64,000 nucleotides of DNA from SIG589 sp045652465 (GTDB lineage Bacteria > Bacillota > Clostridia > Oscillospirales > Acutalibacteraceae): assembly GCA_045652465.1 (NCBI GenBank), contig JAZRUI010000015.1:248001-312000 (forward strand), given 5' to 3'. A model generated the notes under the pieces. That model saw only the letters and a list, made by a program, of their open reading frames with translations, made no database searches and had not been told where the DNA came from. This document shows positions 8,138-16,057 of this stretch, piece after piece; within the stretch, counting starts at the first letter, position 1, and each line of letters begins with the position of its first letter. The position numbers and the translations under genes were made by a program.

Positions 8138-8138
8138 T

Positions 8139-9419
8139 ATGCTGGAAACATTAAGAAACGCATGGCGTGTTGTAGATATCCGTAAAAAGATTCTTTTCAC
8201 ATTGCTTATTATCGTAGTGTTCCGCATTGGTTCCGTTATTCCGGTTCCCTTCATAAATACTGAAGCACTCGCCGCTGCCGTTAAGGGCAACGCAGGTGTT
8301 AACCAGTTCTTCAGCTATTTATCGATTTTAACCGGTGGTGGACTTGAGTACGGCGCAATCTTCGCTATGTCGGTTCAGCCGTACATTAACGCTTCAATTA
8401 TTATTCAGCTTTTATCTGTTGCAATTCCCTACCTTGAGAGACTCTCCAAGGAAGGCGAAGCAGGTAGAAGACAAATCGCAAAGATTACCCGTTATGCGAC
8501 CGTAATCATCGGTCTCATTCAGGGTGCTGCATACTATGTTTATTTGCAGAAGAGCGGATTGCTTAATGTTAAGGGCGGCGCACTTTGGTTCGCAGGTCCC
8601 GTTATCATCCTCTGCTTCACAGCCGGTTCCGCCATCGTAATGTGGCTCGGCGAGCAAATCGACAATAAGGGTATCGGCAACGGTATTTCGATGCTCCTCT
8701 TCGCAGGTATCATCGCCCGTGCTCCCCAGGCTGCAGCAATGCTTTGGGCATATGTAAAGATGGGTAGATATGTAGCAGTTGTTGCTGTTCTTGCAATCTT
8801 CCTCGGAATCATCGGTTTCATCGTTTGGATGACCAATGCCGAAAGAAGACTCCCCGTTCAGTATGCAAAGCGCGTTGTTGGCCGTAAGATGTATGGCGGT
8901 CAAAACACTCACATTCCGATTAAGGTTAATATGTCGGGTGTTATGCCGATAATCTTTGCCAGCTCGATTCTCATGCTCCCCACAATGATTCTTTCATTCA
9001 TGAGCAATACTGAATCGGTAATCTATAAGGCCCTTTCTCTTTTCAGCGTTCAGGGCGTGTTCTATGCCGTTCTTTATGTTGTACTCATTATCGCATTTGC
9101 GTATTTCTATACCACGATTCAGTACAATCCTGTTGAAATGGCAAACAACCTGCGTAAAAACAGCGGCGCAATCCCCGGCATTCGCCCCGGAAAGCCCACC
9201 TCTGATTTTATTGCTAAAATCCTGTCAAGAATTACCTTAATGGGTGCAATATTCCTCGGACTTATTGCTATCCTTCCCATTCTCGTTGGTAATATCGGCG
9301 GAATCCAGATTTCGCTCGGCGGTACCTCGGTACTCATTCTTGTAGGTGTTGCCCTTGATACTGTTCAGAATCTCGAGTCTCAGATTCTTATGAGACACTA
9401 TAAGGGATTCCTTGATTAA
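8139..9419 (+). CDS. secY: Protein translocase subunit SecY
   Basis: SecY forms the ten-helix channel of the SecYEG translocon in the cytoplasmic membrane. The 426-residue protein is of normal length. Family landmarks include the first membrane helix KKILFTLLIIVVFRIGSVIP, the plug region, the QPYINASIIIQLL motif, and the cytoplasmic loop with GRKMYGGQNTHIPIKVN and later PGIRPGKPTSDFI. It starts two bases after the rplO stop and lies upstream of adk. Its partner secG lies near 62 kb in this window. Confidence 0.98.
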   Translation: MLETLRNAWRVVDIRKKILFTLLIIVVFRIGSVIPVPFINTEALAAAVKGNAGVNQFFSYLSILTGGGLEYGAIFAMSVQPYINASIIIQLLSVAIPYLERLSKEGEAGRRQIAKITRYATVIIGLIQGAAYYVYLQKSGLLNVKGGALWFAGPVIILCFTAGSAIVMWLGEQIDNKGIGNGISMLLFAGIIARAPQAAAMLWAYVKMGRYVAVVAVLAIFLGIIGFIVWMTNAERRLPVQYAKRVVGRKMYGGQNTHIPIKVNMSGVMPIIFASSILMLPTMILSFMSNTESVIYKALSLFSVQGVFYAVLYVVLIIAFAYFYTTIQYNPVEMANNLRKNSGAIPGIRPGKPTSDFIAKILSRITLMGAIFLGLIAILPILVGNIGGIQISLGGTSVLILVGVALDTVQNLESQILMRHYKGFLD

Positions 9420-9429
9420 GGAGAATAAT

Positions 9430-10062
9430 ATGAAGCTTATACTTTTAGGTGCACCGGGTGCCGGCAAAGGCACTCAAGCAGAAAAAATAAGCGAAAAGCT
9501 TTCTATCCCCGTTATCTCGACCGGTAACATCATCCGTGAATCGATGAAAAACGGCACTGAGATGGGTAGCAAAGCAAAATCTTATGTAGATGCTGGTAAG
9601 CTTGTTCCCGATGAGGTCGTAATTGGCATCATCCGCGAGCGTTTAGCCGCAAGTGACTGTGCAAACGGTTTCATTCTTGATGGCTTCCCGCGCACAATCC
9701 CGCAGGCTGAGGCACTCGACAATATGGGCATCGAAATCGATACCGTTCTCTCCATCGATGTTGAGGATGAAAAGATTGTTGCCAGAATGTCGGGCCGCCG
9801 CGTTTGCCTCGATTGCGGAGCAACCTACCATCTCGAATATAAGAAGTCCCAAAAGGAAGGCATTTGCGACTTTTGCGGTAAGGAGCTCGTACTCCGTAAG
9901 GATGATGCTCCCGAAACCGTTCTTGACCGTCTCCATGTTTATCATGAACAAACCGAGCCGCTCAAGGAGTTCTATGCCGCCAAGGGCAAGCTTCGTTCGG
10001 TTAAGGGCTGCGAAGAGGTAAAAGATACCACCGCAGCAACCTTTGCCGCATTGGAGATATAA
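9430..10062 (+). CDS. adk: Adenylate kinase with zinc-type LID
   Basis: Adenylate kinase interconverts ATP plus AMP and two ADP in the cytosol. The start MKLILLGAPGAGKGTQAEKI is preferred over an in-frame upstream ATG (9412) because the RBS AAGGAG lies 6-7 bases before it. The 210-residue protein has the P-loop GAPGAGKGT, the AMP-binding GFPRTIPQAE, and a LID domain with four Cys in CLDC and CDFC pairs, the zinc-binding form usual in Gram-positive bacteria. It is co-transcribed with secY and map. Confidence 0.98.
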   Translation: MKLILLGAPGAGKGTQAEKISEKLSIPVISTGNIIRESMKNGTEMGSKAKSYVDAGKLVPDEVVIGIIRERLAASDCANGFILDGFPRTIPQAEALDNMGIEIDTVLSIDVEDEKIVARMSGRRVCLDCGATYHLEYKKSQKEGICDFCGKELVLRKDDAPETVLDRLHVYHEQTEPLKEFYAAKGKLRSVKGCEEVKDTTAATFAALEI

Positions 10063-10064
10063 TT

Positions 10065-10817
10065 ATGATAGTGCTCAAAACAAGCCGAGAGCTCAGCCTT
10101 ATGAAAGAGGCGTGCGTTATATCGGCAGGAGCGCTCAAAACAGTTGGCTTAGCTGTGCAGCCCGGCATATCAACTGCCGAGCTTGATAGGATAGCCGAGG
10201 AGTATATAAGAAGCAAGGGCGCAGTTCCGAACTTCAAAGGCTACCAAGGCTACCCTGCAACAGCTTGTATATCAATCAACAACGAAGTAATTCACGGCAT
10301 ACCCTCTAAACAGCGTATTCTTCGCGAAGGCGACATCGTAAGTGTTGACCTTGGCGCGGAACTGGGGGGATACCACGGCGATAATGCTGCCACATTTGCT
10401 GTAGGGGATGTTTCACCCGAGGCAAAGCGGCTGATGGACACAACCCGCGAGAGCCTGTACGCAGGCATAGAAGCGGCTCGTCCAGGCAACAGAATCGGCG
10501 ATATATCCTATGCTGTTCAGTCGTATGTTGAGGCAAGGGGCTATTCCGTTGTCCGCCAATTTGTCGGACACGGCGTAGGAACCCGACTGCACGAAGAACC
10601 TGAGGTTCCAAACTTCGGCAGGGAAGGAAGGGGAATTCGCCTTCTTCCCGGAATGACCTTGGCAATCGAGCCAATGGTTAACGCCGGAAACTTTGATGTT
10701 AAAGTGTTAAAGGATGGTTGGACCACAGTAACGGCGGACGGAACCTTGTCTGCTCATTTCGAACACACAATAGCCATAACACCCGATGGACCGCAAATAA
10801 TGACGGTTGCTCCTTAA
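10065..10817 (+). CDS. map: Type I methionine aminopeptidase
   Basis: This enzyme removes the initiator methionine from nascent proteins. At 250 residues it has the pita-bread fold of type Ia. Metal ligands can be read in order: Asp in VSVDLGAELGGYHGDNAATF (two Asp), His in GHGVGTRLHEEPEVPN, Glu in AIEPMVNAG, and Glu in SAHFEHTIAI. The start follows the adk stop directly. It lies next to adk and infA, where map normally sits in the spc operon of Bacillota. Confidence 0.98.
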   Translation: MIVLKTSRELSLMKEACVISAGALKTVGLAVQPGISTAELDRIAEEYIRSKGAVPNFKGYQGYPATACISINNEVIHGIPSKQRILREGDIVSVDLGAELGGYHGDNAATFAVGDVSPEAKRLMDTTRESLYAGIEAARPGNRIGDISYAVQSYVEARGYSVVRQFVGHGVGTRLHEEPEVPNFGREGRGIRLLPGMTLAIEPMVNAGNFDVKVLKDGWTTVTADGTLSAHFEHTIAITPDGPQIMTVAP

Positions 10818-10828
10818 GGAGGTCGGAT

Positions 10829-11095
10829 ATGGTAGTTCGTGTTGTATTCTCAAAGGCAGGCCGCGACAAGGGCAAACCCATGGCGGTAATCTCCGAAACC
10901 GAGAAGAGTATGCTGCTCTGCGATGGTAAGGAGCGCCCGCTCGAGCGCCCGAAGCTTAAATCAAAAAAGCACATCGCGCCTACCAACTATGAGATTAAAG
11001 AGCAAGACCTGAATTCAAACAGGTCGCTTAGAAAAGCGCTGCACGAGTGCAGTAAACTTTCCGAGGAGGAACTCATATGTCAAAAGAAGATATGA
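10829..11095 (+). CDS. KOW-domain RNA-binding protein (L14e/YlxR-type neighbour of infA)
   Basis: A small basic protein of 88 residues. It begins MVVRVVFSKAGRDKGKPMAV, which has the KOW-type pattern seen in the KOW-domain gene that often lies between map and infA in Clostridia. The start at 10829 is chosen because AAGGAGG lies just upstream; a longer in-frame extension overlaps map out of frame and is not credible. A Lys/Arg-rich middle (ERPLERPKLKSKKHIAPTNY) suggests RNA binding. It overlaps infA by 19 bases. The role is presumed ribosome-related but not established. Confidence 0.85.
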   Translation: MVVRVVFSKAGRDKGKPMAVISETEKSMLLCDGKERPLERPKLKSKKHIAPTNYEIKEQDLNSNRSLRKALHECSKLSEEELICQKKI

Positions 11096-11295
11096 TAGAG
11101 CTTGAAGGCACAGTTGTTGAAGCAATGCCAAACGCAATGTTTAAAGTAGAAATACAGGGAGGACACACAATCCTCGCCCACATCTCGGGAAAACTTCGTA
11201 TGAACTTCATTCGAATTCTTCCCGGCGATAAGGTAACGGTTGAGATGTCCCCGTATGATTTGACTCGCGGACGCATAACTTGGCGTTCGAAGTAG
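11077..11295 (+). CDS. infA: Translation initiation factor IF-1
   Basis: IF-1 blocks the A site during initiation. The 72-residue OB-fold protein begins MSKEDMIELEGTVVEAMPNA and carries GHTILAHISGKLRMNFIRIL and GDKVTVEMSPYDLTRGRITWR, the conserved 16S-binding surface. Its start lies inside the 3' end of the KOW-domain gene, after the RBS GAGGAAC, so the two are probably coupled. Confidence 0.98.
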   Translation: MSKEDMIELEGTVVEAMPNAMFKVEIQGGHTILAHISGKLRMNFIRILPGDKVTVEMSPYDLTRGRITWRSK

Positions 11296-11322
11296 TCGTA
11301 AATTTTAGGAGGTAAAATCCAA

Positions 11323-11436
11323 ATGAAAGTCAGACCTTCTGTAAAAAAGATTTGCGAAAAGTGCAAAATCATTAAGCGCAAGGGAAAAGTAATGGTTATC
11401 TGTGAAAATCCCAAGCACAAGCAGCGCCAGGGTTAA
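11323..11436 (+). CDS. rpmJ: 50S ribosomal protein L36, zinc form
   Basis: L36 is the smallest ribosomal protein, 37 residues here. The product reads MKVRPSVKKICEKCKIIKRK and ends KHKQRQG. It has the zinc ligands Cys11, Cys14, Cys27 and His32, the C+ form. It begins 9 bases after the RBS TAGGAGG, between infA and rpsM, which is its standard position. Confidence 0.98.
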   Translation: MKVRPSVKKICEKCKIIKRKGKVMVICENPKHKQRQG

Positions 11437-11469
11437 CCTGTGCAATATTTAGTGGAGGTGCATTGATAA

Positions 11470-11838
11470 ATGGCGCGTATAGCAGGTGTAGATCTTCCGA
11501 ATGAGAAGAGAGTCGAAATCGGCCTCACTTACATCTACGGAATTGGTCTTACAACATCAAAGAAGGTCCTCGCAGATACCGGTATCGATCCTGATACCCG
11601 CGTAAAAGATCTGTCTGAGGATGATATATCTAAGCTTCGTGAATACATCGATCACAACCTCGAGGTAGAGGGTGACCGTCGTCGTTCTGTTGCTTTTGAT
11701 ATCAAAAGACTCATAGAAATCGGTAGCTATCGTGGCACTCGCCACCGCAAGGGTCTCCCCGTAAGAGGTCAGCGTTCCAAGACTAACGCTCGTACTCGCA
11801 AGGGTCCCAAGAAGACGATAGCAAACAAGAAGAAGTAA
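11470..11838 (+). CDS. rpsM: 30S ribosomal protein S13
   Basis: S13 is a head protein that contacts P-site tRNA and forms the B1 intersubunit bridges. The 122-residue length is normal. MARIAGVDLPNEKRVEIGLTY, the helix-hairpin-helix region YGIGLTTSKKVL, and the C-terminal tail RGLPVRGQRSKTNARTRKG (here KGLPVRGQRSKTNARTRKG) are diagnostic. The RBS GTGGAGG is upstream. It is the first gene of the alpha segment. Confidence 0.98.
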   Translation: MARIAGVDLPNEKRVEIGLTYIYGIGLTTSKKVLADTGIDPDTRVKDLSEDDISKLREYIDHNLEVEGDRRRSVAFDIKRLIEIGSYRGTRHRKGLPVRGQRSKTNARTRKGPKKTIANKKK

Positions 11839-11855
11839 GGCGGGAGGAATTATAA

Positions 11856-12254
11856 ATGGCTACAAAGGGTAAAACAACAGCAACCCGCAAGCGTCGCGAG
11901 AAGAAGAATATCGAACGCGGTGCTGCCCATATCCAGTCGACCTTCAACAATACAATCGTTACTATAACCGATACTAACGGTGCTGCTCTTTCTTGGGCAT
12001 CCGCCGGCGAGCTCGGTTTCCGCGGTTCCAGAAAGTCCACTCCCTTCGCAGCACAGAGCGCTGCTGAAACTGCAGCTAAGGCTGCTATGGAGCACGGCCT
12101 TAAGACCGTTGAAGTATATGTTAAAGGTCCCGGTGCAGGACGTGAGGCTGCTATTAGAGCGTTGCAGTCTGCAGGACTCGAAGTTAGCATGATTAAGGAT
12201 GTTACTCCGATTCCGCACAATGGTTGCCGTCCTCCGAAGAGAAGACGCGTATAA
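11856..12254 (+). CDS. rpsK: 30S ribosomal protein S11
   Basis: S11 is a platform protein near the E site. It has 132 residues. Signature segments are GAAHIQSTFNNTIVTITD, GFRGSRKSTPFAAQSAAE, VKGPGAGREAAIRALQ and the C-terminal DVTPIPHNGCRPPKRRRV. The RBS GGGAGGAA lies before the ATG. It is an internal gene of the alpha operon. Confidence 0.98.
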   Translation: MATKGKTTATRKRREKKNIERGAAHIQSTFNNTIVTITDTNGAALSWASAGELGFRGSRKSTPFAAQSAAETAAKAAMEHGLKTVEVYVKGPGAGREAAIRALQSAGLEVSMIKDVTPIPHNGCRPPKRRRV

Positions 12255-12274
12255 CGAAATTGGAGGTGTCATAA

Positions 12275-12901
12275 ATGGCAAGATATACCGGAGCAGTTTG
12301 CAGACTTTGCCGCCGCGAGGGACAGAAGTTGTTCTTAAAGGGCGAGCGCTGCTATTCTGAAAAATGTTCATTCAACGCAAGAGCTTATGCTCCCGGTCAG
12401 CACGGTCAGGGACGCAAGAAGTCCTCTGAATACGGCACACAGCTTCGTGCAAAGCAGAGAGCAAGAAGATTCTACGGTGTTCAGGAAGCTCAGTTCCATC
12501 ATTATTTTGAGATGGCAGAGCGCAAGCAGGGCATCACCGGTGATAACCTGCTTAAGATTCTCGAAAGCCGTCTTGACAACGTTGTTTATAGAGTTGGTTT
12601 CGCTTCTTCCAGAGCAGAAGCAAGACAGCTCGTTGGCCACGGTCATTACGAAGTTAACGGCCATCGCGTAGATATCGCATCCTACCTTGTAAAGGCTGGC
12701 GATGTAGTTTCTATTTGCGAGAAGGCTCGTGCTAGTGAAAAGATTAAGGCTGTTGTAGAAGCAAACTCGGCAAGACCGGTTCCTGCTTGGATTGATGTAA
12801 ATCGCGAAGCACTCGAGGCAAAGATTATTGCTCTCCCGAACCGTGATCAGATTGAGGCCCCCGTTGAGGAGCAGCTCATCGTTGAGTTCTATTCTAAGTA
12901 A
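12275..12901 (+). CDS. rpsD: 30S ribosomal protein S4
   Basis: S4 nucleates 16S rRNA assembly and represses its own operon in some bacteria. At 208 residues it begins MARYTGAVCRLCRREGQKLF. It has the N-terminal Cys cluster (CRLC and C..KC) seen in zinc-type S4, then the S4 RNA-binding domain ESRLDNVVYRVGFASSRAEA with VGHGHYEVNGHRVDI. It lies between rpsK and rpoA, as in many Clostridia. Confidence 0.98.
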   Translation: MARYTGAVCRLCRREGQKLFLKGERCYSEKCSFNARAYAPGQHGQGRKKSSEYGTQLRAKQRARRFYGVQEAQFHHYFEMAERKQGITGDNLLKILESRLDNVVYRVGFASSRAEARQLVGHGHYEVNGHRVDIASYLVKAGDVVSICEKARASEKIKAVVEANSARPVPAWIDVNREALEAKIIALPNRDQIEAPVEEQLIVEFYSK

Positions 12902-12912
12902 TAAACCATAAC

Positions 12913-12942
12913 TTTTCGCCGTTACCGCGCAAACGGCGAAAA
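12913..12942 (+). promoter_or_regulatory. Strong RNA hairpin between rpsD and rpoA
   Basis: An 11-bp perfect inverted repeat, TTTTCGCCGTT and AACGGCGAAAA, separated by 8 bases, occupies the 76-base gap between rpsD and rpoA. It is followed by ATAAAACT rather than a T-run, so it is at most a weak terminator. It may be an mRNA processing or stability element that sets rpoA expression relative to the ribosomal genes. The role is inferred. Confidence 0.45.
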
Positions 12943-12977
12943 ATAAAACTACATGCGCGGAGAAATGGAGCTTTTAA

Positions 12978-13928
12978 ATGATAGAAATTGAAAAGCCCAG
13001 AATTGAATCGCTGGATTTACTGCCTGACGGCACTTATGGTAAGTTCGTGCTTGAACCCCTTGAGAACGGCTTTGGTACCACAATAGGCAACAGCCTTCGT
13101 CGCGTACTTTTATCGAGCCTTCCTGGTGTTGCTGCAACCTCTATTAAGATAGACGGCGTAGTACACGAATTTTCCACCATCCCCGGTGTTAAAGAAGATG
13201 TAACTGATATCGTTCTTAACATCAAGGGACTTACCGCAAAGCTTCACTCTAACGAGGCTAAAACGGTTTATATCGAGGCTGAGGGACCCTGTGTGGTTAC
13301 CGGCGCATCTATTAAGACTGATTCCGAGGTTGAAATTCTCAACCCCGAACTTCACATCGCAACTGTAAGCGAGGGTGGCAAGCTCAATATGGAGATTACC
13401 CTTGATACAGGCAGAGGTTATGTTCCGTCTGAAAAGAATGCAGCTTCACAGAATGTTATCGGTGTTATCCCGGTAGATTCTATTTACACACCCGTTGTTA
13501 AGGTTAACTACACTGTTGACAAAACTCGCGTTGGTCAGCAAATTGACTTTGACCGTCTTACCCTTGAGGTATGGACAAACGGTGTTATTTCGGCCAGCGA
13601 TGCTGTATCTCTTGCAGCTAAAATCTTAACTGAGCATCTCGATTTGTTCACCGACCTTTCGGGCGATACCTATAGCGGTGCTAAGATTATGGTTGAAAAG
13701 GGTGACAGCAGCAAAGAGAAGGTTCTCGATATGACTATCGAAGAACTCGACTTGTCGGTCAGAAGCTTCAACTGCTTGAAGCGTGCAGGAATAAACACGG
13801 TTGAGGATCTTATCGGAAAAACCGAAGAGGATATGATGAAGGTAAGAAATCTTGGCCGCAAATCGCTTGAAGAGGTTATAGCAAAGCTTGATAGCTTTGG
13901 CTTCTCCTTAAGCAGTGATGACGAATAA
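12978..13928 (+). CDS. rpoA: RNA polymerase alpha subunit
   Basis: RpoA dimerises to nucleate RNA polymerase assembly, and its C-terminal domain contacts UP elements and activators. The 316-residue protein has the N-terminal domain with EPLENGFGTTIGNSLRRVLL and IPGVKEDVTDIVLNIKGL, a flexible linker around residue 230, and the alpha-CTD containing SVRSFNCLKRAGINTVEDL and RNLGRKSLEEVIAKL. It sits between rpsD and rplQ, the usual place. Confidence 0.98.
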   Translation: MIEIEKPRIESLDLLPDGTYGKFVLEPLENGFGTTIGNSLRRVLLSSLPGVAATSIKIDGVVHEFSTIPGVKEDVTDIVLNIKGLTAKLHSNEAKTVYIEAEGPCVVTGASIKTDSEVEILNPELHIATVSEGGKLNMEITLDTGRGYVPSEKNAASQNVIGVIPVDSIYTPVVKVNYTVDKTRVGQQIDFDRLTLEVWTNGVISASDAVSLAAKILTEHLDLFTDLSGDTYSGAKIMVEKGDSSKEKVLDMTIEELDLSVRSFNCLKRAGINTVEDLIGKTEEDMMKVRNLGRKSLEEVIAKLDSFGFSLSSDDE

Positions 13929-13943
13929 AAGGAGTGAGTATAA

Positions 13944-14285
13944 ATGCCGGGAACTCGTAAACTCGGAAGAACCAGCGACCACAGAACCGCTATGCTTCGT
14001 GCTATGGTAACCTATTTGCTCGAAAACGGCAAAATCGAAACTACCGTAACCCGCGCTAAAGAGGTTAGGTCGATGGCTGAGAAATATATTACACTCGCTA
14101 AAGACAACAGTCTGAACAGCAAGCGTCAGGCTATGGCTTTCATTACTAAGGAAGCTGTTGTAGCAAAGCTCTACAACGAAATCGCTCCCAAGTATGCAGA
14201 CCGTAACGGTGGCTACTGCCGTATCACCAAGACCGGTCCTCGCCGTGGCGATGCAGCTGAAATGGCAATTATTGAGTTAATCTAA
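13944..14285 (+). CDS. rplQ: 50S ribosomal protein L17
   Basis: L17 is a large-subunit protein near the tunnel exit. It has 113 residues and begins MPGTRKLGRTSDHRTAMLRAM. The segments VTYLLENGKIETTVTRAKEVR and NGGYCRITKTGPRRGDAAEMA are characteristic. It is the last gene of the operon: two hairpin terminators follow directly. The ecf transporter genes that often follow rplQ in Bacillota are absent here. Confidence 0.98.
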   Translation: MPGTRKLGRTSDHRTAMLRAMVTYLLENGKIETTVTRAKEVRSMAEKYITLAKDNSLNSKRQAMAFITKEAVVAKLYNEIAPKYADRNGGYCRITKTGPRRGDAAEMAIIELI

Positions 14286-14301
14286 TTTCTCTGTATTCAT
14301 A

Positions 14302-14366
14302 TTTAGTTCTCGCATCATAAGATTTCAAACGAAATCTTAATGACGATGCGGGAACTAAATTTTTTT
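14302..14366 (+). terminator. Intrinsic terminator of the ribosomal operon
   Basis: A long stem-loop whose outer arms TTTAGTTC (14302-14309) and GAACTAAA (14352-14359) pair, with inner GCATCA/TGATGC-like and AAGATTTC/GAAATCTT arms. It is followed by seven T residues. It ends the ribosomal transcript after rplQ. Confidence 0.85.
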
Positions 14367-14372
14367 AAAGCA

Positions 14373-14410
14373 CAAACCCTCGATGGATTCCATCGAGGGT
14401 TTGTTTTTAT
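14373..14410 (+). terminator. Second terminator between rplQ and mtaB
   Basis: The hairpin AAACCCTCGATGG-attc-CCATCGAGGGTTT is followed on the plus strand by GTTTTTATTTTAT. It is a tandem backup for the ribosomal operon. On the opposite strand it could also end mtaB, but the T-run is poorer in that direction. Confidence 0.75.
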
Positions 14411-15696
14411 TTTATAATTTCGCCGATGCAGCAGTCGTCTTGATATCCCGTTATTAAAACATCGGCAATCTCGCCGCAAAGAGAGCCCTGCGCGGGAACC
14501 TTAACGCGGGAGTAGTTTTTGGTGTAGCCAAAGCAAAATCCGTTTTCCTCAGTTTCGAATAAAACCGAATAGCTTTTGCCAACCTGAGATGCGAGGAAAG
14601 CCTTTTCGCTCTCCAAGCAAGCCTCTATCATAATATGGCTTCTTTTCGCTTTTACAGCGTTTTCTATTTGAGAGGGGAGTTTGTCCGCAACGGTGCCTTT
14701 TCGGCGCGAGTAGCTGAAAATATGGGCTTTTGCGAAGCCTATCTCCTTAGCGAATGCAAGAGATTCCGCAAATTCCTCCTCCGTTTCGCCCGCAAAGCCA
14801 ACCATTATATCGGTAGTGATGGCGGCATCGGGGAAAATGGCGCGTATGCGGGTAACCAAATCGCGATAAAACGCCGAGTCATAATGGCGGTTCATTCGCT
14901 TTAAGGTTGCATCCGAACCCGATTGAAGCGATAAATGAAACTGCGGGCAAAACTTCTCTTCAGCCTTCAGTCGCGCCAGCATCGAGTCGCTTATGTGGTC
15001 GGGCTCGAGCGAGCCGAGTCTAACGCGTTTTATGCCCGAAACCGATGCAACCGCGCTAACGGCATCGCAAAGGTCATAATCTTCATCCTTGCCGTAGGCT
15101 GAAAGATTTATTCCAACCAAAACTATTTCGCGAAAGCCTTTGGCTGCAAGCGTTTCTATTTCCGCTCTAATATCCTCTAAATTGCGCGAGCGGACCCTTC
15201 CGCGTGCGAAGGGTATAATGCAGTAGGAACAAAAACGGTCGCATCCATCCTCAATTTTAACGAAAGCACGGGTACGCTCCGAAAAGTCATAAATAGAAGG
15301 TGTGGCGTATTTTTCGCCCTTTTGATGGGGCAAAACCGCATTTATTTTTTCTCCGCGGGCAAAATAATCATCCAAAAGCGAAACAAGGCTGCCTTCACCC
15401 GAATTGGAAAAAATAATATCAACCTCGGGCAGCTCCTCCATAATTTGCGGGAAAGCCGCTGGAACGCAGCCGCAAAGAACGATAACAGCGTTGGGCAAAA
15501 GCCTGCGAAAGCGTCTAACCGCCTGGCGGGTCTTGCGGTCGCTCTCGGCGGTAACGGTGCAGGAATTTATGATGAAAACATCAGCATCCTTTTGGCTGCA
15601 GTCGCAGTTATAACCGCTTTTTTCGAGCTGCTCGCGCATGGATTCGGTTTCATATTGATTAACTTTACAGCCTAATGTGTAGAAAGCGGCGTTCAT
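14407..15696 (-). CDS. mtaB: tRNA t6A37 methylthiotransferase MtaB
   Basis: A radical-SAM methylthiotransferase that converts t6A37 to ms2t6A37 in ANN-decoding tRNAs. The 429-residue protein has the N-terminal MTTase domain with three cluster Cys (LGCKVNQYE near residue 10, INSCTVT near 46, LCGCVPA near 75), the radical-SAM motif RFCSYCIIPFARG near residue 156, and a C-terminal TRAM-like region. The LGCKVN motif separates it from MiaB and RimO. It is a single gene transcribed towards the ribosomal operon and divergent from the HPr-like gene. Confidence 0.93.
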   Translation of the reverse strand: MNAAFYTLGCKVNQYETESMREQLEKSGYNCDCSQKDADVFIINSCTVTAESDRKTRQAVRRFRRLLPNAVIVLCGCVPAAFPQIMEELPEVDIIFSNSGEGSLVSLLDDYFARGEKINAVLPHQKGEKYATPSIYDFSERTRAFVKIEDGCDRFCSYCIIPFARGRVRSRNLEDIRAEIETLAAKGFREIVLVGINLSAYGKDEDYDLCDAVSAVASVSGIKRVRLGSLEPDHISDSMLARLKAEEKFCPQFHLSLQSGSDATLKRMNRHYDSAFYRDLVTRIRAIFPDAAITTDIMVGFAGETEEEFAESLAFAKEIGFAKAHIFSYSRRKGTVADKLPSQIENAVKAKRSHIMIEACLESEKAFLASQVGKSYSVLFETEENGFCFGYTKNYSRVKVPAQGSLCGEIADVLITGYQDDCCIGEIIK

Positions 15697-15716
15697 AACT
15701 ACTCCTTAAATTATGG

Positions 15717-15745
15717 TTGACTTTGGTATGTGAAAATAGTATTAT
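15717..15745 (+). promoter_or_regulatory. Sigma-A promoter of the HPr-like gene
   Basis: TTGACT at 15717-15722 and TATTAT at 15740-15745 are separated by 17 bases. The gene's RBS TAGAGGTG and ATG follow about 20 bases downstream. Confidence 0.75.
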
Positions 15746-15764
15746 TTATTTAGAGGTGAACAAA

Positions 15765-16010
15765 ATGGTTGAAGCAAAAATTATGCTCGCAAGCATTGAC
15801 GATGTTAAGAGCTTTGCAGCCCTTGCAAACACAAAGAATTACGATGTTGATATAACCTCGGGTAAATATCTTATAAACGCAAAATCTATTATGGGTATCT
15901 TCAGTTTGGACCTAACCCGTCCGCTCAATGTTGTCGCATATTGCGATGATGATGCCGCATTTTCTAAACAGATTGAGCGCTATATTTATGTAGAACCCGA
16001 AGAGGTTTAA
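15765..16010 (+). CDS. HPr-like protein lacking the phosphorylatable His
   Basis: An 81-residue protein resembling HPr of the phosphotransferase system, beginning MVEAKIMLASIDDVKSFAAL. The segment AKSIMGIFSLDL matches the HPr region around regulatory Ser46. The region equivalent to the TGLHARP active loop has no His, so it cannot act as a normal phosphocarrier. This recalls Crh of Bacillus, which keeps Ser46 but not His15. The start at 15765 is favoured by the RBS GAGGTG; an in-frame upstream extension lies within the promoter. Its own promoter and terminator make it monocistronic. A regulatory role is inferred. Confidence 0.8.
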   Translation: MVEAKIMLASIDDVKSFAALANTKNYDVDITSGKYLINAKSIMGIFSLDLTRPLNVVAYCDDDAAFSKQIERYIYVEPEEV

Positions 16011-16021
16011 ATCTTTAAACT

Positions 16022-16057
16022 TAACGGTGAAGCAAAAAGCTTCACCGTTATTTTTTT
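16022..16057 (+). terminator. Terminator of the HPr-like gene
   Basis: A perfect 12-bp stem, TAACGGTGAAGC and GCTTCACCGTTA, with an A5 loop is followed by T7. It overlaps the stop codon of the convergent ABC transporter gene. Confidence 0.9.

Noticed and set aside
10718..10828. Upstream extension of the KOW-domain gene
   Set aside because: It overlaps map out of frame; a strong RBS precedes the ATG at 10829.
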